Assembly: GCA_001805125.1 (NCBI GenBank)
Contig: MHEF01000142.1
Span: forward strand, 44,480 to 66,322
Direction: 5' to 3'
Source: Nitrospirae bacterium RBG_13_39_12
Lineage (GTDB): Bacteria; Nitrospirota; Thermodesulfovibrionia; Thermodesulfovibrionales; SM23-35
Length of the DNA stretch: 21,843 nucleotides
Shown here: piece by piece, positions 1 to 8,314 of the stretch
Position numbering within the stretch: position 1 is the first letter of the stretch
Layout: each line of letters opens with the position of its first letter
Notes under the pieces: generated by a model
The model's input: only the letters and a program-made list of their open reading frames with translations
Database searches by the model: none
What the model was told of the DNA's origin: nothing
Position numbers and translations under genes: made by a program

Positions 1-571
1 TCCTTTTTAGTAGATCTTTTGTTATTCTTTGACCGTATGGAATTCTTGAAGCGAGACAGGGAGAAGAAGGTTTATTCCATGTGGGAAGACCAAGTTGCTT
101 TGAGTATTCTCGGATTTCCTTTTTTGACAAACCAGAATCCCGTAACGGGCTTTTAACATTATGTTTTTGAGCAGCCTTTCTCCCGGGTCTGAAATCAGCG
201 CTATCATCTGTATTACTGCCATCAACTACAAACATATAACCTTTTGATAAAGCGATGTCTGCCAGTTTTCTGAACTGCTCATCCTTACAAAAATAACACC
301 TGTCGGGGGTGTTACTAACAAACTCCTCTTGTGAAAGCTCGTCTGTTTTAATAATCATGTGATCTACCCCGAATTCTTCCGTTATTTTTTGGGCTGACAG
401 CAACTCGTTATACGGAGTTATTTCTGAAAGCATTGTTACGGCAAGAAACTTTATTCCCGAGAGTTGCAGTGCCTTTAAGAGGAGAGTGCTGTCTGCGCCT
501 CCGGAATAAGCAAGCAGAGCACTTTGCATACCCTTTAGAATATTTATTAAATAAGCTAATTTATCGTTCAT
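1..571 (-). CDS. larE: LarE-like ATP-dependent sulfur transferase (PP-loop), 3' end cut off by window
   Basis: About 190 codons are visible from ATG 569-571 to the window edge with no stop, so the C-terminus is missing. Residues 19-25 are the PP-loop SGGADST, which binds ATP. Further on are DRCYFCK, DGSNTDDSADFRPG and PCLASRIPYG, all typical of LarE. LarE adenylates the carboxylate of the nickel-pincer cofactor precursor and adds sulfur to it, for lactate racemase and related enzymes. The cysteine in the C-L-A-S-R motif matches the sacrificial cysteine of Lactobacillus LarE. The extra C-x2-C pair is the three-cysteine pattern linked, as I recall, to [4Fe-4S]-dependent LarE proteins such as that of Thermotoga. 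The start fits the family, whose members have about 15 residues before the PP-loop, but the ribosome site is weak. No other lar gene is in the window. A related PP-loop sulfur transferase is the alternative. Confidence 0.8.
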   Translation of the reverse strand, partial: MNDKLAYLINILKGMQSALLAYSGGADSTLLLKALQLSGIKFLAVTMLSEITPYNELLSAQKITEEFGVDHMIIKTDELSQEEFVSNTPDRCYFCKDEQFRKLADIALSKGYMFVVDGSNTDDSADFRPGRKAAQKHNVKSPLRDSGLSKKEIREYSKQLGLPTWNKPSSPCLASRIPYGQRITKDLLKR

Positions 572-577
572 TATTTT

Positions 578-701
578 CAGAAAATTAGAAATTCTAAATC
601 TGAAATCCGGAACAATATCAGAATACTAACTGTACAAACATTTTTAAATTTTGTGCTTTGGATTCATTTTGAATTTCGATATTCGGATTATGTATTTGAT
701 A
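578..701. repeat. Two head-to-head degenerate heptamer arrays filling the larE-rng gap
   Basis: The gap is almost wholly made of degenerate 7-bp units. On the plus strand, 578-619 reads as six units of the type TTAGAAA or TCTGAAA. From 649 to 701 the units are of the opposite orientation, such as TTTCGAT and ATTCGGA, and run up to the rng stop codon at 702. The two arms point toward each other across a unique core of about 30 bp, so the whole resembles a loose inverted repeat. Related units occur inside pyrC and carA in this window. No promoter or clear intrinsic terminator for rng is visible here. The heptamer phasing is read directly; that it is a dispersed element is inference. Confidence 0.6.
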
Positions 702-2207
702 TTATAGGACTGTAACCTCATAATTTTCCTGGTGGAAGTTGCGGCTTTCCCTTATAGTAACCTTCACGTTAAATCTCTTTTCAATATCCTCGACCCCTGC
801 ACGCTCTTCATCAGAAAGAAGCTCTGCAACTGAAGGATGAGCTGTAACGATAATCCTGTCCCCGCCATGTTTTGCAAGTCTGATTATCTTCCTGAATATC
901 TCATAGCACAGGGTGCGGGGTGACTTAACAAAGCCCTTGGCTTCACAGTATGGACAGAATTCACAAAGTGTTCTGCCGAGACTCTCCCTGACGCGCTTCC
1001 TTGTCATCTGGATGAGACCGAGTTCTGAAATATGGGAAATGGTATTTTTTGCCCGATCTTTTTTCATTGCCTCAACAAACGCATTAAATACCCTCTCTCT
1101 GTTTTCGTATTTTTCCATGTCTATGAAGTCAACTATTATAATCCCTCCAAGATTTCTGAGCCGTATCTGATAAGCTATTTCCTTAACTGCTTCGAGGTTG
1201 GTTTTAAGAATTGTATCTTCAAGTTCCTCTTTTCCGACAAACTTACCTGTGTTTACATCTATGACAGTCATTGCCTCTGTCTGATCTGTTACAATATAAC
1301 CACCGGATTTCAACCAGACCTTTCTTCCAATAGCTCTTGATATATCGAGTTCGATTCCAAATGCATCAAATATAGGCTCTGTACCTTCGTATAGTTCTAT
1401 ATTCCCCAGAAGCTTATCAAAATATGTCCTGACGAAATCCTTAATCCGCTCGTACTCTTCCACTGAGTCTATAACAAGTCTTTTGACATCCTGTATCATG
1501 AGATCACGTACGCTTCTAAAGACAAGATCGAGATCGCTGTAAAGAAGAGACGGAGCAGACACCTTGTCCTTTTTCCGCTGGATGTTTTCCCATAATAAAA
1601 GAAGGAATTCTAGGTCCTTCTTGAGGTCATTTTCAGTTGCACCCTCACTTGCTGTCCTTATAATAAGTCCGTACCCTTTGATTTTCAGATTATCGACTAT
1701 TGTTCTTAGTCTTGTTCGTTCTGCTTCATCTGATATCCTTCTTGATATGCCTATGTGTTCGACGTTCGGCATAAGTACAAGATATCTGCCGGGCATTGTT
1801 ACATATGAGGTGACCCTTGCGCCTTTGCTCCCGATAGGGTCTTTTGATACCTGAACAAGGATTTCTTGCCCTTCTTGGATAAGTTCCTCTATTGTGAGGT
1901 CTGGGCGTCCCCTCTTTGAAAGCAGTTCAATAGAATTGTCCTTTTCTTCTTCCTCAAGAAAAGGTGCAAATTCTTCCATACCTGCATGGATATCAGTGAC
2001 ATAAAGGAATGCTGCTTTTTCAAGCCCTATATCTACAAAAGCTGACTGCATACCAGGGAGAATTTTTACTACCTTGCTTTTATAAATATTACCTACGAGA
2101 CTTGCATCACGCTTTCTCTCTACGTAGAATTCAACTACCTGGCCTCCTTCAAGAAGGCCAACCCTGATTTCATCACATGTTACATTAATCAGTATTTCAC
2201 TATCCAA
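702..2207 (-). CDS. rng: Ribonuclease G / E family endoribonuclease
   Basis: This 501-residue protein has the RNase E/G core: an S1 RNA-binding domain at about residues 35-130, an RNase H-like region, and the catalytic DNase I-like domain. The two magnesium-binding aspartates are D317 in VIDVNTG and D360 in IIIVDFIDM. The zinc-link CPxC is C418-P-Y-C421. It should act as a 5'-end-sensing single-strand endoribonuclease in rRNA maturation and mRNA decay. Its length fits RNase G, without the long degradosome scaffold of RNase E. The start is TTG, placed 7 nt after AGGTGAG and 10 bp after the stop of the radical SAM gene, so the two are cotranscribed. RNase G next to TIGR03960/TIGR03936 proteins is a recurrent arrangement in bacteria. 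The fold and catalytic residues leave little doubt. Confidence 0.93.
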   Translation of the reverse strand: MDSEILINVTCDEIRVGLLEGGQVVEFYVERKRDASLVGNIYKSKVVKILPGMQSAFVDIGLEKAAFLYVTDIHAGMEEFAPFLEEEEKDNSIELLSKRGRPDLTIEELIQEGQEILVQVSKDPIGSKGARVTSYVTMPGRYLVLMPNVEHIGISRRISDEAERTRLRTIVDNLKIKGYGLIIRTASEGATENDLKKDLEFLLLLWENIQRKKDKVSAPSLLYSDLDLVFRSVRDLMIQDVKRLVIDSVEEYERIKDFVRTYFDKLLGNIELYEGTEPIFDAFGIELDISRAIGRKVWLKSGGYIVTDQTEAMTVIDVNTGKFVGKEELEDTILKTNLEAVKEIAYQIRLRNLGGIIIVDFIDMEKYENRERVFNAFVEAMKKDRAKNTISHISELGLIQMTRKRVRESLGRTLCEFCPYCEAKGFVKSPRTLCYEIFRKIIRLAKHGGDRIIVTAHPSVAELLSDEERAGVEDIEKRFNVKVTIRESRNFHQENYEVTVL

Positions 2208-2217
2208 TTTGTCTCAC

Positions 2218-4797
2218 CTATACTTCCTGGAGCTTGCAATCAACAATCTGCTGTTTATAGTTATCAAGAGGTTTTACCCAGCTGTCATTCCATCCGTAAA
2301 GGTCTACCCTTGTAATGTCTAATCTTTCAATTGGAGCATTGAAAATTGCGGAAAGCATTTCCCCGAGCCTGATTTTTATTTCTCCCTGATCTACAAGTAT
2401 TAACTTTACTGTCTCTTCGTCTATCAGCCTTGCATCTTCCACCATATTCCTGAGATTTATAAGATATGTCCCTCTTTGGATATTAATCTCTTTTTCTGAT
2501 AAAAATTTGTGAATACCAGATATCTCTCCACATTTTATTTCATATTCATATCTTGTTATGAAACTGCTTAAGGCCTGAGTCTTATCAGGTATGACTGACA
2601 TGTCCTTTATAAAAACTCCTTCCGGAAGGATACTGTTTAGCTTCTTTCTGTTTATAATCAGGTCAAATGGCGGAATTATTTCCATGTCAAAATATTCATT
2701 CAGTCCCGTAATTCCAACACTAAGCGGAGGACCAAAGGATATCTTGGGAGACGGATGAAAACCTTTAGAATAGCTTAGAGGAAGATCAGCTTTTCTTATT
2801 GTCCTGTGCAGCATGGTGACGAGTTCAAGGTGTGAAAGGAATTTTAAATTACCTGTTTTGGAAAATTGAGTTCTAATCTTTACAGTCTTAAATTGATTTG
2901 AGGAATAAATCGGAGGAATGGCGAACCGTAGATGCGTAGACGGATTAATATCTTCGAAGTTTCTAATAATCACCAATTCTTCGTCTCTCTCCTTTTTCGT
3001 CTCTTTAGGACATCCTATGCCGCAATTGTAACAGATTTTCCTGCAATCAGTGGTGATTTCGCCTGATAATGCTTTCTGGTATTCTTTCCAAAGAAAATCT
3101 TTTGTTACACCGATGTCTATTTTATCCCAGGGTAACAAATCTGAGTTTTCATAAGTCTTTTTTGCGAGATATGCTGCATCTATGCCGGTATGACTCATCG
3201 CTTTTTCCCATTTCTCGAAATCAAAGACTTCTGACCAACCGTCAAGCCTGCATCCAAGAGACCAAGCTTTTTCGATAAGTGTTGAGAGACTTTGATCTCC
3301 GCGGGTGAAAGCAGCTTCGAGAAGGCTCATTTCTATAAGATGTCCTTTGGTCTTAAACCCTTTTTTTGCAAGTTTGCTCTTAATATAATCCTTTTTTCTT
3401 TTAAGTTCATCAAAAGAATCCTGACCGTACCACTGAAAAGGTGTGTGTGGTTTTGGAATAAAAGGAGAGACACCAATGTTGATATTAACAAACCTTCTGG
3501 TATATTGTTTGGCAGTCTTAAGTGCCTTCAGGGCCATTTTAGGAATTGCCTCAATATCCTCATCTGTCTCTGTCGGAAGCCCTATCATAAAATACAATTT
3601 GAGGTTATGCCAGCCTTCTTCGAATAGTATCCTGAGTGCCCGTTCAAAGTCCTCTTCCTTAAAATCCTTATTTATTATCCTTCTGAGCCTGTCAGTTCCA
3701 GCCTCAGGTGCAATCGTGAAACCTGTTTTCCGCACAGTACGAATTTCTTTTAGAATGGAATGGTTTATAGATGATACTCTCAGTGAAGGGAGTGAAAGAG
3801 CGATCTTCTTTTCCGAAAAAATTTTGTTAAATGCTTGCAAGATCTGTAGAAGACAGCTGTAGTCCCCGGCACTCAGTGATGTAAATGCTACTTCATCATA
3901 ACCTGTATTTTTAAGGGATCTTTTTGCAATATCAATAACTTTTTCTGGGCTTCTCTCACGGACCGGTCTGTATGTCATACCCGCCTGACAAAATCTGCAG
4001 CCCATAGGGCATCCTCTTGATACCTCTATATTTACTCTGTCATGAATGATTGAGGTATAGGGGACGATAGGATTGTCTGGATAAGGTACGTTATCCAGAG
4101 ATTCAACAAATCGTCTCTTTATAATAAATCCCCCCTTACCCTCCTTTGTTAAGAGAAGAGGAATTGAGGGATTATTATGGACAATAGGCACGTATATTCC
4201 TTCAATTTCAGATAGGGCATGAAGAAGTGAGGACTTTTTACCATCTCCGCTTGTTTTCCATCTGTAGAATAGATACAGTATGTCATTTATGGCCTCTTCG
4301 CCGTCTCCAATCAGGAATGCATCAATAAACGGAGACAAGGGGTCTGGATTGACAGTACAGGGTCCACCGGCAATGACAAGTGGATAATGGCCGGAAGGAG
4401 AGTTATTCCTTTCTTCGGACTGAAAAGGGATTCCGCCTAGGTGAAGCATATTAAGGAATGTTGTATATGAAAGCTCATACTGGAAACTGAAACCAACAAT
4501 GTCAAAATCCCTCAATGGCAGTTTTGATTCAAGGGATGAAAGTGGTATCCCTTTTGCTCTCATCTCACTCTCGACGTCAATCCACGGGGAAAATACCCTT
4601 TCTGCAGATGCGAAAGGGATATCGTTTATGATTTTGTAAAGAATTTTTAGCCCGAGATGCGACATCCCGATTTCGTATACGTCGGGAAATACAAGGGCAA
4701 CTTTTATGAGGGCATCCTTGTAAATGGAGTTGACCTCACTGTTTATGTATCTGCTTGGTTTCTGGAAAGATGAGAAATTCACAGCTAAGAATACCAT
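2218..4797 (-). CDS. Fused B12-binding-like radical SAM protein (TIGR03960) with C-terminal DUF2344 (TIGR03936)
   Basis: This protein has 859 residues in two parts. Residues 1-250 resemble a B12-binding Rossmann domain (LVFPDVYEIGMSHLGL near residue 35). The radical SAM domain carries the cluster motif C263-x3-C267-x2-C270, with glycine-rich and strand motifs such as TIAPEAGTDRLRR near 361. A second cysteine group (C585, C589, C592, C596) is usual in this family. Residues 637-859 form the DUF2344 'radical SAM-linked' domain (KTGNLKFLSHLELV, SKGFHPSPKISFGPPL). In many genomes these are two genes; here they are fused. The substrate is unknown; the constant partnership with rng suggests RNA or ribosome-related modification. 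Residues 208-224 lie over a palindromic repeat that appears to be an in-frame insertion between the domains. The upstream divergent gap to the bamD-like gene is only 57 bp. Confidence 0.9.
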   Translation of the reverse strand: MVFLAVNFSSFQKPSRYINSEVNSIYKDALIKVALVFPDVYEIGMSHLGLKILYKIINDIPFASAERVFSPWIDVESEMRAKGIPLSSLESKLPLRDFDIVGFSFQYELSYTTFLNMLHLGGIPFQSEERNNSPSGHYPLVIAGGPCTVNPDPLSPFIDAFLIGDGEEAINDILYLFYRWKTSGDGKKSSLLHALSEIEGIYVPIVHNNPSIPLLLTKEGKGGFIIKRRFVESLDNVPYPDNPIVPYTSIIHDRVNIEVSRGCPMGCRFCQAGMTYRPVRERSPEKVIDIAKRSLKNTGYDEVAFTSLSAGDYSCLLQILQAFNKIFSEKKIALSLPSLRVSSINHSILKEIRTVRKTGFTIAPEAGTDRLRRIINKDFKEEDFERALRILFEEGWHNLKLYFMIGLPTETDEDIEAIPKMALKALKTAKQYTRRFVNINIGVSPFIPKPHTPFQWYGQDSFDELKRKKDYIKSKLAKKGFKTKGHLIEMSLLEAAFTRGDQSLSTLIEKAWSLGCRLDGWSEVFDFEKWEKAMSHTGIDAAYLAKKTYENSDLLPWDKIDIGVTKDFLWKEYQKALSGEITTDCRKICYNCGIGCPKETKKERDEELVIIRNFEDINPSTHLRFAIPPIYSSNQFKTVKIRTQFSKTGNLKFLSHLELVTMLHRTIRKADLPLSYSKGFHPSPKISFGPPLSVGITGLNEYFDMEIIPPFDLIINRKKLNSILPEGVFIKDMSVIPDKTQALSSFITRYEYEIKCGEISGIHKFLSEKEINIQRGTYLINLRNMVEDARLIDEETVKLILVDQGEIKIRLGEMLSAIFNAPIERLDITRVDLYGWNDSWVKPLDNYKQQIVDCKLQEV
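4127..4176. repeat. Palindromic repeat copy 1, inserted in frame in the radical SAM gene
   Basis: A C-run, then CTCCTTTGTTAAG, then GAGGGATTATT form an imperfect palindrome of about 50 bp. It matches a copy in carA at 17514-17561: 25 of the first 32 positions are identical without gaps, and the tail GGGATTnTT is shared after a 2-bp length difference. On the coding strand it reads NPSIPLLLTKEGKGGF, at about residues 209-224. It lies between the B12-like and radical SAM domains, where family proteins need no such proline/glycine/lysine stretch. Confidence 0.75.
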
Positions 4798-4854
4798 CTT
4801 GAAACATTATTTGGCAAGGTAAGCTAAGATAACTTGACTTAAAAATAGACTTAA

Positions 4855-5625
4855 ATGTTTAATAGTAATGTGAAAAACATATTATTGTCTGTTTTGGTTT
4901 TGTCTATTCTTTCCATAATCTCCTGTTCAGGCAAATCGGCGACTAAGCCTACAGAAGCATTTGATGCAGAACAGGCTTTTGTAAAAGCTAATGAACAGAT
5001 AGAGAAAAAGGACTATGAAGAGGCAAGAGGAACCCTTCTCGAGATAAAAAACAGGGATACATCGAAAAAAATTGCTCCTCTTGCCGAGTTGAGAATTGCA
5101 GATTCTTATATTAAGGAGGATGAGCCTGAACTGGGAATTGCAGAATATAAAAAGTTCCTTGATGACTATCCAGATCACCAATATGCTCCATATGCCCGGT
5201 ATCAGGTTGCCATGGTTTATTTTGATAAAATAGAAGATGCCGAAAGAGGTTACGGCTGGGCGGCGAAAGCACTCAAAGAGTTTGAAAACCTTAAGAATAT
5301 GTTCCCCCGGAACCCTTATAGAGATGTTCTGGACCTGAGGATAGCAAAGTGTAAAAATGTAATGGCTAAATACGAGTTCCTTGTCGGAGAGTTCTACTAT
5401 AAAAAGGGTTCATATAATGCCGCGATTGGAAGGTTCGATGTGCTGCTGAAAGAATATCCCGGTTATGATAGTGAAGCTGACGTTCTGTTTTATACTGGTA
5501 TGTCTTATAAAAACATTGGACAGAAAGATAAGGCTTCCGAGTATTTGACCAGCCTTATTGAAAAATATCCTGATAACAAGCTGGTTGCTAAAGCAAAGAA
5601 AGAACTGGCTGCGATTAAGAAGTGA
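4855..5625 (+). CDS. bamD: BamD-like outer-membrane assembly lipoprotein with tetratricopeptide repeats
   Basis: This 256-residue protein starts with a lipoprotein signal: a charged start, a hydrophobic stretch at 8-22, and the lipobox IISC with Cys24 as the lipidated residue. The rest is helical TPR repeats of about 35-40 residues, such as YPDHQYAPYARYQVAMVYFD and YKKGSYNAAIGRFDVLLKEYPG, in the order and spacing of BamD/YfiO (about 245 residues in E. coli). BamD sits on the inner face of the outer membrane and works with BamA to insert beta-barrel proteins. No Shine-Dalgarno sequence precedes the ATG, but the signal peptide begins right there. The stop overlaps the GTG start of the next gene by 4 bp (GTGA), indicating translational coupling. 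A generic TPR lipoprotein of the YbgF/CpoB type is the main alternative. Confidence 0.75.
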   Translation: MFNSNVKNILLSVLVLSILSIISCSGKSATKPTEAFDAEQAFVKANEQIEKKDYEEARGTLLEIKNRDTSKKIAPLAELRIADSYIKEDEPELGIAEYKKFLDDYPDHQYAPYARYQVAMVYFDKIEDAERGYGWAAKALKEFENLKNMFPRNPYRDVLDLRIAKCKNVMAKYEFLVGEFYYKKGSYNAAIGRFDVLLKEYPGYDSEADVLFYTGMSYKNIGQKDKASEYLTSLIEKYPDNKLVAKAKKELAAIKK

Positions 5626-6296
5626 AACGTAGAGAACCAGGTTCTCACTCCTCAAATTCTATCGCACCTAAAGTCTACTATCCAGCTTTCCTGAGCCTAA
5701 GGGGCAAAAGCTCTGTTGTTATAGGAGGTGGCAAGGTTGCAGAAAGAAAAGTCCTTGGTTTAATTAAAGCTGGTTCGGAAGTGGTAATTATAAGCCCGTA
5801 TCTAACAAAACGGCTTGAGAGGGAGAAAAAAGGGGGACGTGTAAAGCACATCTGCCGGCAGTATAGAAAGGGCGATCTCAAAAATGCTTTCCTCGTAATT
5901 GCTGCAACTGATACCTTTAGTATAAATAAACAAATTTCTGAAGATTCCCCTTGCCTTGTAAATGTTGTAGATACTCCCGAATTATGTAATTTCATTGTTC
6001 CCTCAGTCATGAATCTGGGACCATTGAATATTGCTGTTTCAACCAGCGGCATAAGCCCGGCGCTTTCAGGGTCAATCCGTAAGGAACTCGAAGAGCTGTT
6101 TAAGCCGGAGTTCCATAAGTACCTGAAGTTGCTGAAAAAGATTCGTGCAAAGGCGATGAAAGAAATTCGTGATAATAGACAGCGGAGCGAGTTTTTGAAA
6201 GCTGTTGCTTCAGAAAAGACAGTAAAGATTCTAAGAAAAAAGGGATATAGAGAGGCAAAAAAAGTTGTTGAAGAGTTGTTTAAAAAGGAAACGTAA
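5622..6296 (+). CDS. Precorrin-2 dehydrogenase / sirohydrochlorin ferrochelatase (CysG N-terminal / Met8 type)
   Basis: This 224-residue protein matches the N-terminal half of CysG. The Rossmann motif GGGKVAERKV at residues 35-44 binds NAD. D117 in NVVDTPELCNF matches the aspartate shared by the dehydrogenase and chelatase reactions of Met8p and CysG. TSGISPALSG at 141-150 is also conserved. It should oxidise precorrin-2 to sirohydrochlorin and may insert iron to give siroheme, or feed a heme d1 or alternative heme route. There is no SAM uroporphyrinogen methyltransferase half. About 18 polar residues precede the usual start of the family (YYPAF), a slightly long N-terminus that follows from the GTG start coupled to the preceding lipoprotein gene. 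No other tetrapyrrole genes are present in the window. Confidence 0.88.
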   Translation: MKRREPGSHSSNSIAPKVYYPAFLSLRGKSSVVIGGGKVAERKVLGLIKAGSEVVIISPYLTKRLEREKKGGRVKHICRQYRKGDLKNAFLVIAATDTFSINKQISEDSPCLVNVVDTPELCNFIVPSVMNLGPLNIAVSTSGISPALSGSIRKELEELFKPEFHKYLKLLKKIRAKAMKEIRDNRQRSEFLKAVASEKTVKILRKKGYREAKKVVEELFKKET

Positions 6297-6380
6297 CACG
6301 TATTACTAAAATATGAATATTAATTTACAATAATCTAATCCAAGAAAATTAATTCCGGTAATTGTGTTAAAATTTAGCTT

Positions 6381-7301
6381 GTGGATATACACCAGCTCAG
6401 AATATTTAAGGCAGTTTTCAAAAACAAAAGTTTTTCAAAGGCATCTAAAGAACTTAATCTTACACAGCCAACCATAAGCAACCATATAAGGGCTTTAGAG
6501 GACGATTTTGCATGCAAGCTGTTCGACAGGTTGGGCAGGTCTATTATCCCTACCAGAGAAGCTGAGGTTTTATACAGTCATGCACTGGAAATTATTGGTA
6601 AAGCAGATGCTCTTAAAGAAGCCATAGGGCAAATCAAGAAGGATTTAACAGGTCAGTTGATTATTGGTGCAAGTACAATACCAGGCATATATTTACTGCC
6701 CTATATGATGGCGGTATTTCAGAAAAAATATCCATCTGTTTCATTTCAGATTCTCATATCTGACTCCGGAAAAATCGTGGAAAGCGTTTTAAAACAGGAA
6801 CTGCTTCTGGGCATTGTTGGTGCAAAACTGGACAATGAACAAATCAGCTACACTCTTTTTATTGAGGATGAACTTATTGTGATATCTTCACCTTCTTTGC
6901 CCGTAAGTAACAAAATGACATTAAAAGAGCTGGTCAAATTCCCAATGGTTTTGAGAGAGGAAGGTTCTGGTACAAGAAAAGAGACCGAAAATATTTTGGA
7001 GAACAAAAGGATATCTTTTAGCAATATTAAAATTGCAGGCATTTTCGGTTCTACGGATGCAGTAAAACAGGCTGTGAAGGCGGGTCTTGGGGTTTCGATA
7101 TTATCAAGGTATTCTGTAACTGATGAGTTGAAATACAGGATACTTAAAGAAATAAAACTCTCAGACCTTCAGATGAAACGGAATTTTTATATTATAACCC
7201 ATAAAAAAAGAACACTTCCCGGAACATATAATATTTTTTTAAAGCATATTCTGGCTGAATCCAAGAGCATGGTTTCTCAAAAAATAAAGCAATCTACGTA
7301 G
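6381..7301 (+). CDS. LysR-family transcriptional regulator, selenium-metabolism-associated type
   Basis: This 306-residue protein starts with GTG. Residues 1-60 form the winged helix-turn-helix (IHQLRIFKAVFKNKSFSKAS, LNLTQPTISNHIRALE). Residues about 90-295 form the two-lobed effector domain. The segment GASTIPGIYLLPYMMAVFQK near residue 96 and GIVGAK near 155 resemble the LysR subfamily that NCBI models label selenium metabolism-associated (from memory). LysR proteins bind a dyad near target promoters and respond to a small co-inducer. No selenium or sulfur assimilation gene lies beside it, so its target is not shown by this context. No clear ribosome site precedes the GTG; the start is chosen because the family begins M/V-D-x-x-Q-L. 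Its 3' end overlaps bioB tail to tail. Confidence 0.87.
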   Translation: MDIHQLRIFKAVFKNKSFSKASKELNLTQPTISNHIRALEDDFACKLFDRLGRSIIPTREAEVLYSHALEIIGKADALKEAIGQIKKDLTGQLIIGASTIPGIYLLPYMMAVFQKKYPSVSFQILISDSGKIVESVLKQELLLGIVGAKLDNEQISYTLFIEDELIVISSPSLPVSNKMTLKELVKFPMVLREEGSGTRKETENILENKRISFSNIKIAGIFGSTDAVKQAVKAGLGVSILSRYSVTDELKYRILKEIKLSDLQMKRNFYIITHKKRTLPGTYNIFLKHILAESKSMVSQKIKQST

Positions 7302-8253
7302 TAAGGCCGTATGACTTGATCAGTCTGAGATCGTCCTCATAACTTCTTCCCGTGGTGGTCAGATAATTTCCTGTAAGAAGGCTGTCAGCCCCTGCGAAGA
7401 AAACCATTGAATTGAATTCATTTAGTATCTGGAACCTTCCTCCGCAGATCCTGATCCTTTTTTGCGGAAGAATGAAACGATACAGGCTTAAAATCTTTAA
7501 TGCATCAAATGGATGGAGGAAGTCTCTATTCTCAAGAGAAGTTCCCTTAATAGGTATTAAAAAATTTATCGGTACAGAGTCAACATCAAGTTCTTTAAGC
7601 AAAAACGCCATGTCAATCCTGTCCCGCCAGGTCTCACCCATGCCGAATATTCCGCCAGAGCATATTGAAAGACCAGCAGATTTCGAAGCGTCAACAGTTT
7701 TAAGTTTATCAGCGTAACTATGAGTAGTGCATATTTTGGGGAAAAACCTTTCAGATGTTTCAAGATTATGGTGATAACGTTCAAGCCCGGCTGATTTGAG
7801 TAGCGAGAGGTCTTTTCCCCTGAGCAAACCAAGACTTGCACATGGAAGAAGCCCTGCATCCCTGATTTCTGAAATCATTTCTGCTATAGCAAGAAGGTCT
7901 TTTTTCGAAACCTTTCTTCCACTCGTAACAATAGAGAACCTCTTTATACCTGATTGTTTTGCCTCTTTTGCCTTTTGTATTACTGTTTTTTTGTCGAGGA
8001 GCGAGTATACATTTATCTCAGCTCCGCTCTTCGATGACTGGGCGCAGAAGGAGCAGTCCTCAGGACATGCACCTGATTTCGCATTGATAATGGAGCACAG
8101 TTCCGCCCTGTTTCCAATGAAATGGTTTCTTATCTTGTTTGCGGATATAAAAAGTTCGAAGATGTCCGGCACCGAAACTTCAGATATATATGAGGCATCT
8201 TCTCTTGATATCGAATTACCATTTAAAATTTTTACTTCAAGTTGTTTAATCAT
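7294..8253 (-). CDS. bioB: Biotin synthase, apparently of the anaerobic (type II) kind
   Basis: This 319-residue protein is a radical SAM enzyme that inserts sulfur into dethiobiotin. The SAM cluster motif is C63-PED-C67-SF-C70. Other conserved parts are YHHNLETS (160-167), C198 in ICSGGIFGMGET, and RICGGR (268-273). Where E. coli BioB has Cys97, a ligand of the sacrificial [2Fe-2S] cluster, this protein has Ser107 (RFSIVTSG). Cys138 and Cys198 match the other two cysteine ligands. Extra cysteines occur at C53 (ELCSIINAKSG) and C269. This altered set fits the type II BioB described for obligate anaerobes, which carries an auxiliary [4Fe-5S] cluster; the match is my inference. No other biotin gene is next to it. 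A possible promoter (TTGACA at 8291-8286) and an upstream dyad precede it. Confidence 0.93.
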   Translation of the reverse strand: MIKQLEVKILNGNSISREDASYISEVSVPDIFELFISANKIRNHFIGNRAELCSIINAKSGACPEDCSFCAQSSKSGAEINVYSLLDKKTVIQKAKEAKQSGIKRFSIVTSGRKVSKKDLLAIAEMISEIRDAGLLPCASLGLLRGKDLSLLKSAGLERYHHNLETSERFFPKICTTHSYADKLKTVDASKSAGLSICSGGIFGMGETWRDRIDMAFLLKELDVDSVPINFLIPIKGTSLENRDFLHPFDALKILSLYRFILPQKRIRICGGRFQILNEFNSMVFFAGADSLLTGNYLTTTGRSYEDDLRLIKSYGLTT

Positions 8254-8262
8254 AGATTAAAT

Positions 8263-8291
8263 ATTTTTGCAGATGACATAATCACTGTCAA
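8263..8291 (-). promoter_or_regulatory. Candidate bioB promoter
   Basis: On the minus strand TTGACA (8291-8286) is a perfect -35 hexamer. It is followed after 17 bp by AAAAAT (8268-8263), a 4-of-6 match to the -10. The predicted start would lie only a few bases from the bioB ATG at 8253, giving a very short leader. No BirA-type operator is visible over it. Confidence 0.35.
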
Positions 8292-8314
8292 CTCGATAAC
8301 TTTTCTTACCGGGA

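Noticed and set aside
4798..4854. Promoter TTGACT near 4833 for the bamD-like gene
   Set aside because: A -10 at normal spacing would fall inside the coding region, so I could not place a promoter with confidence.
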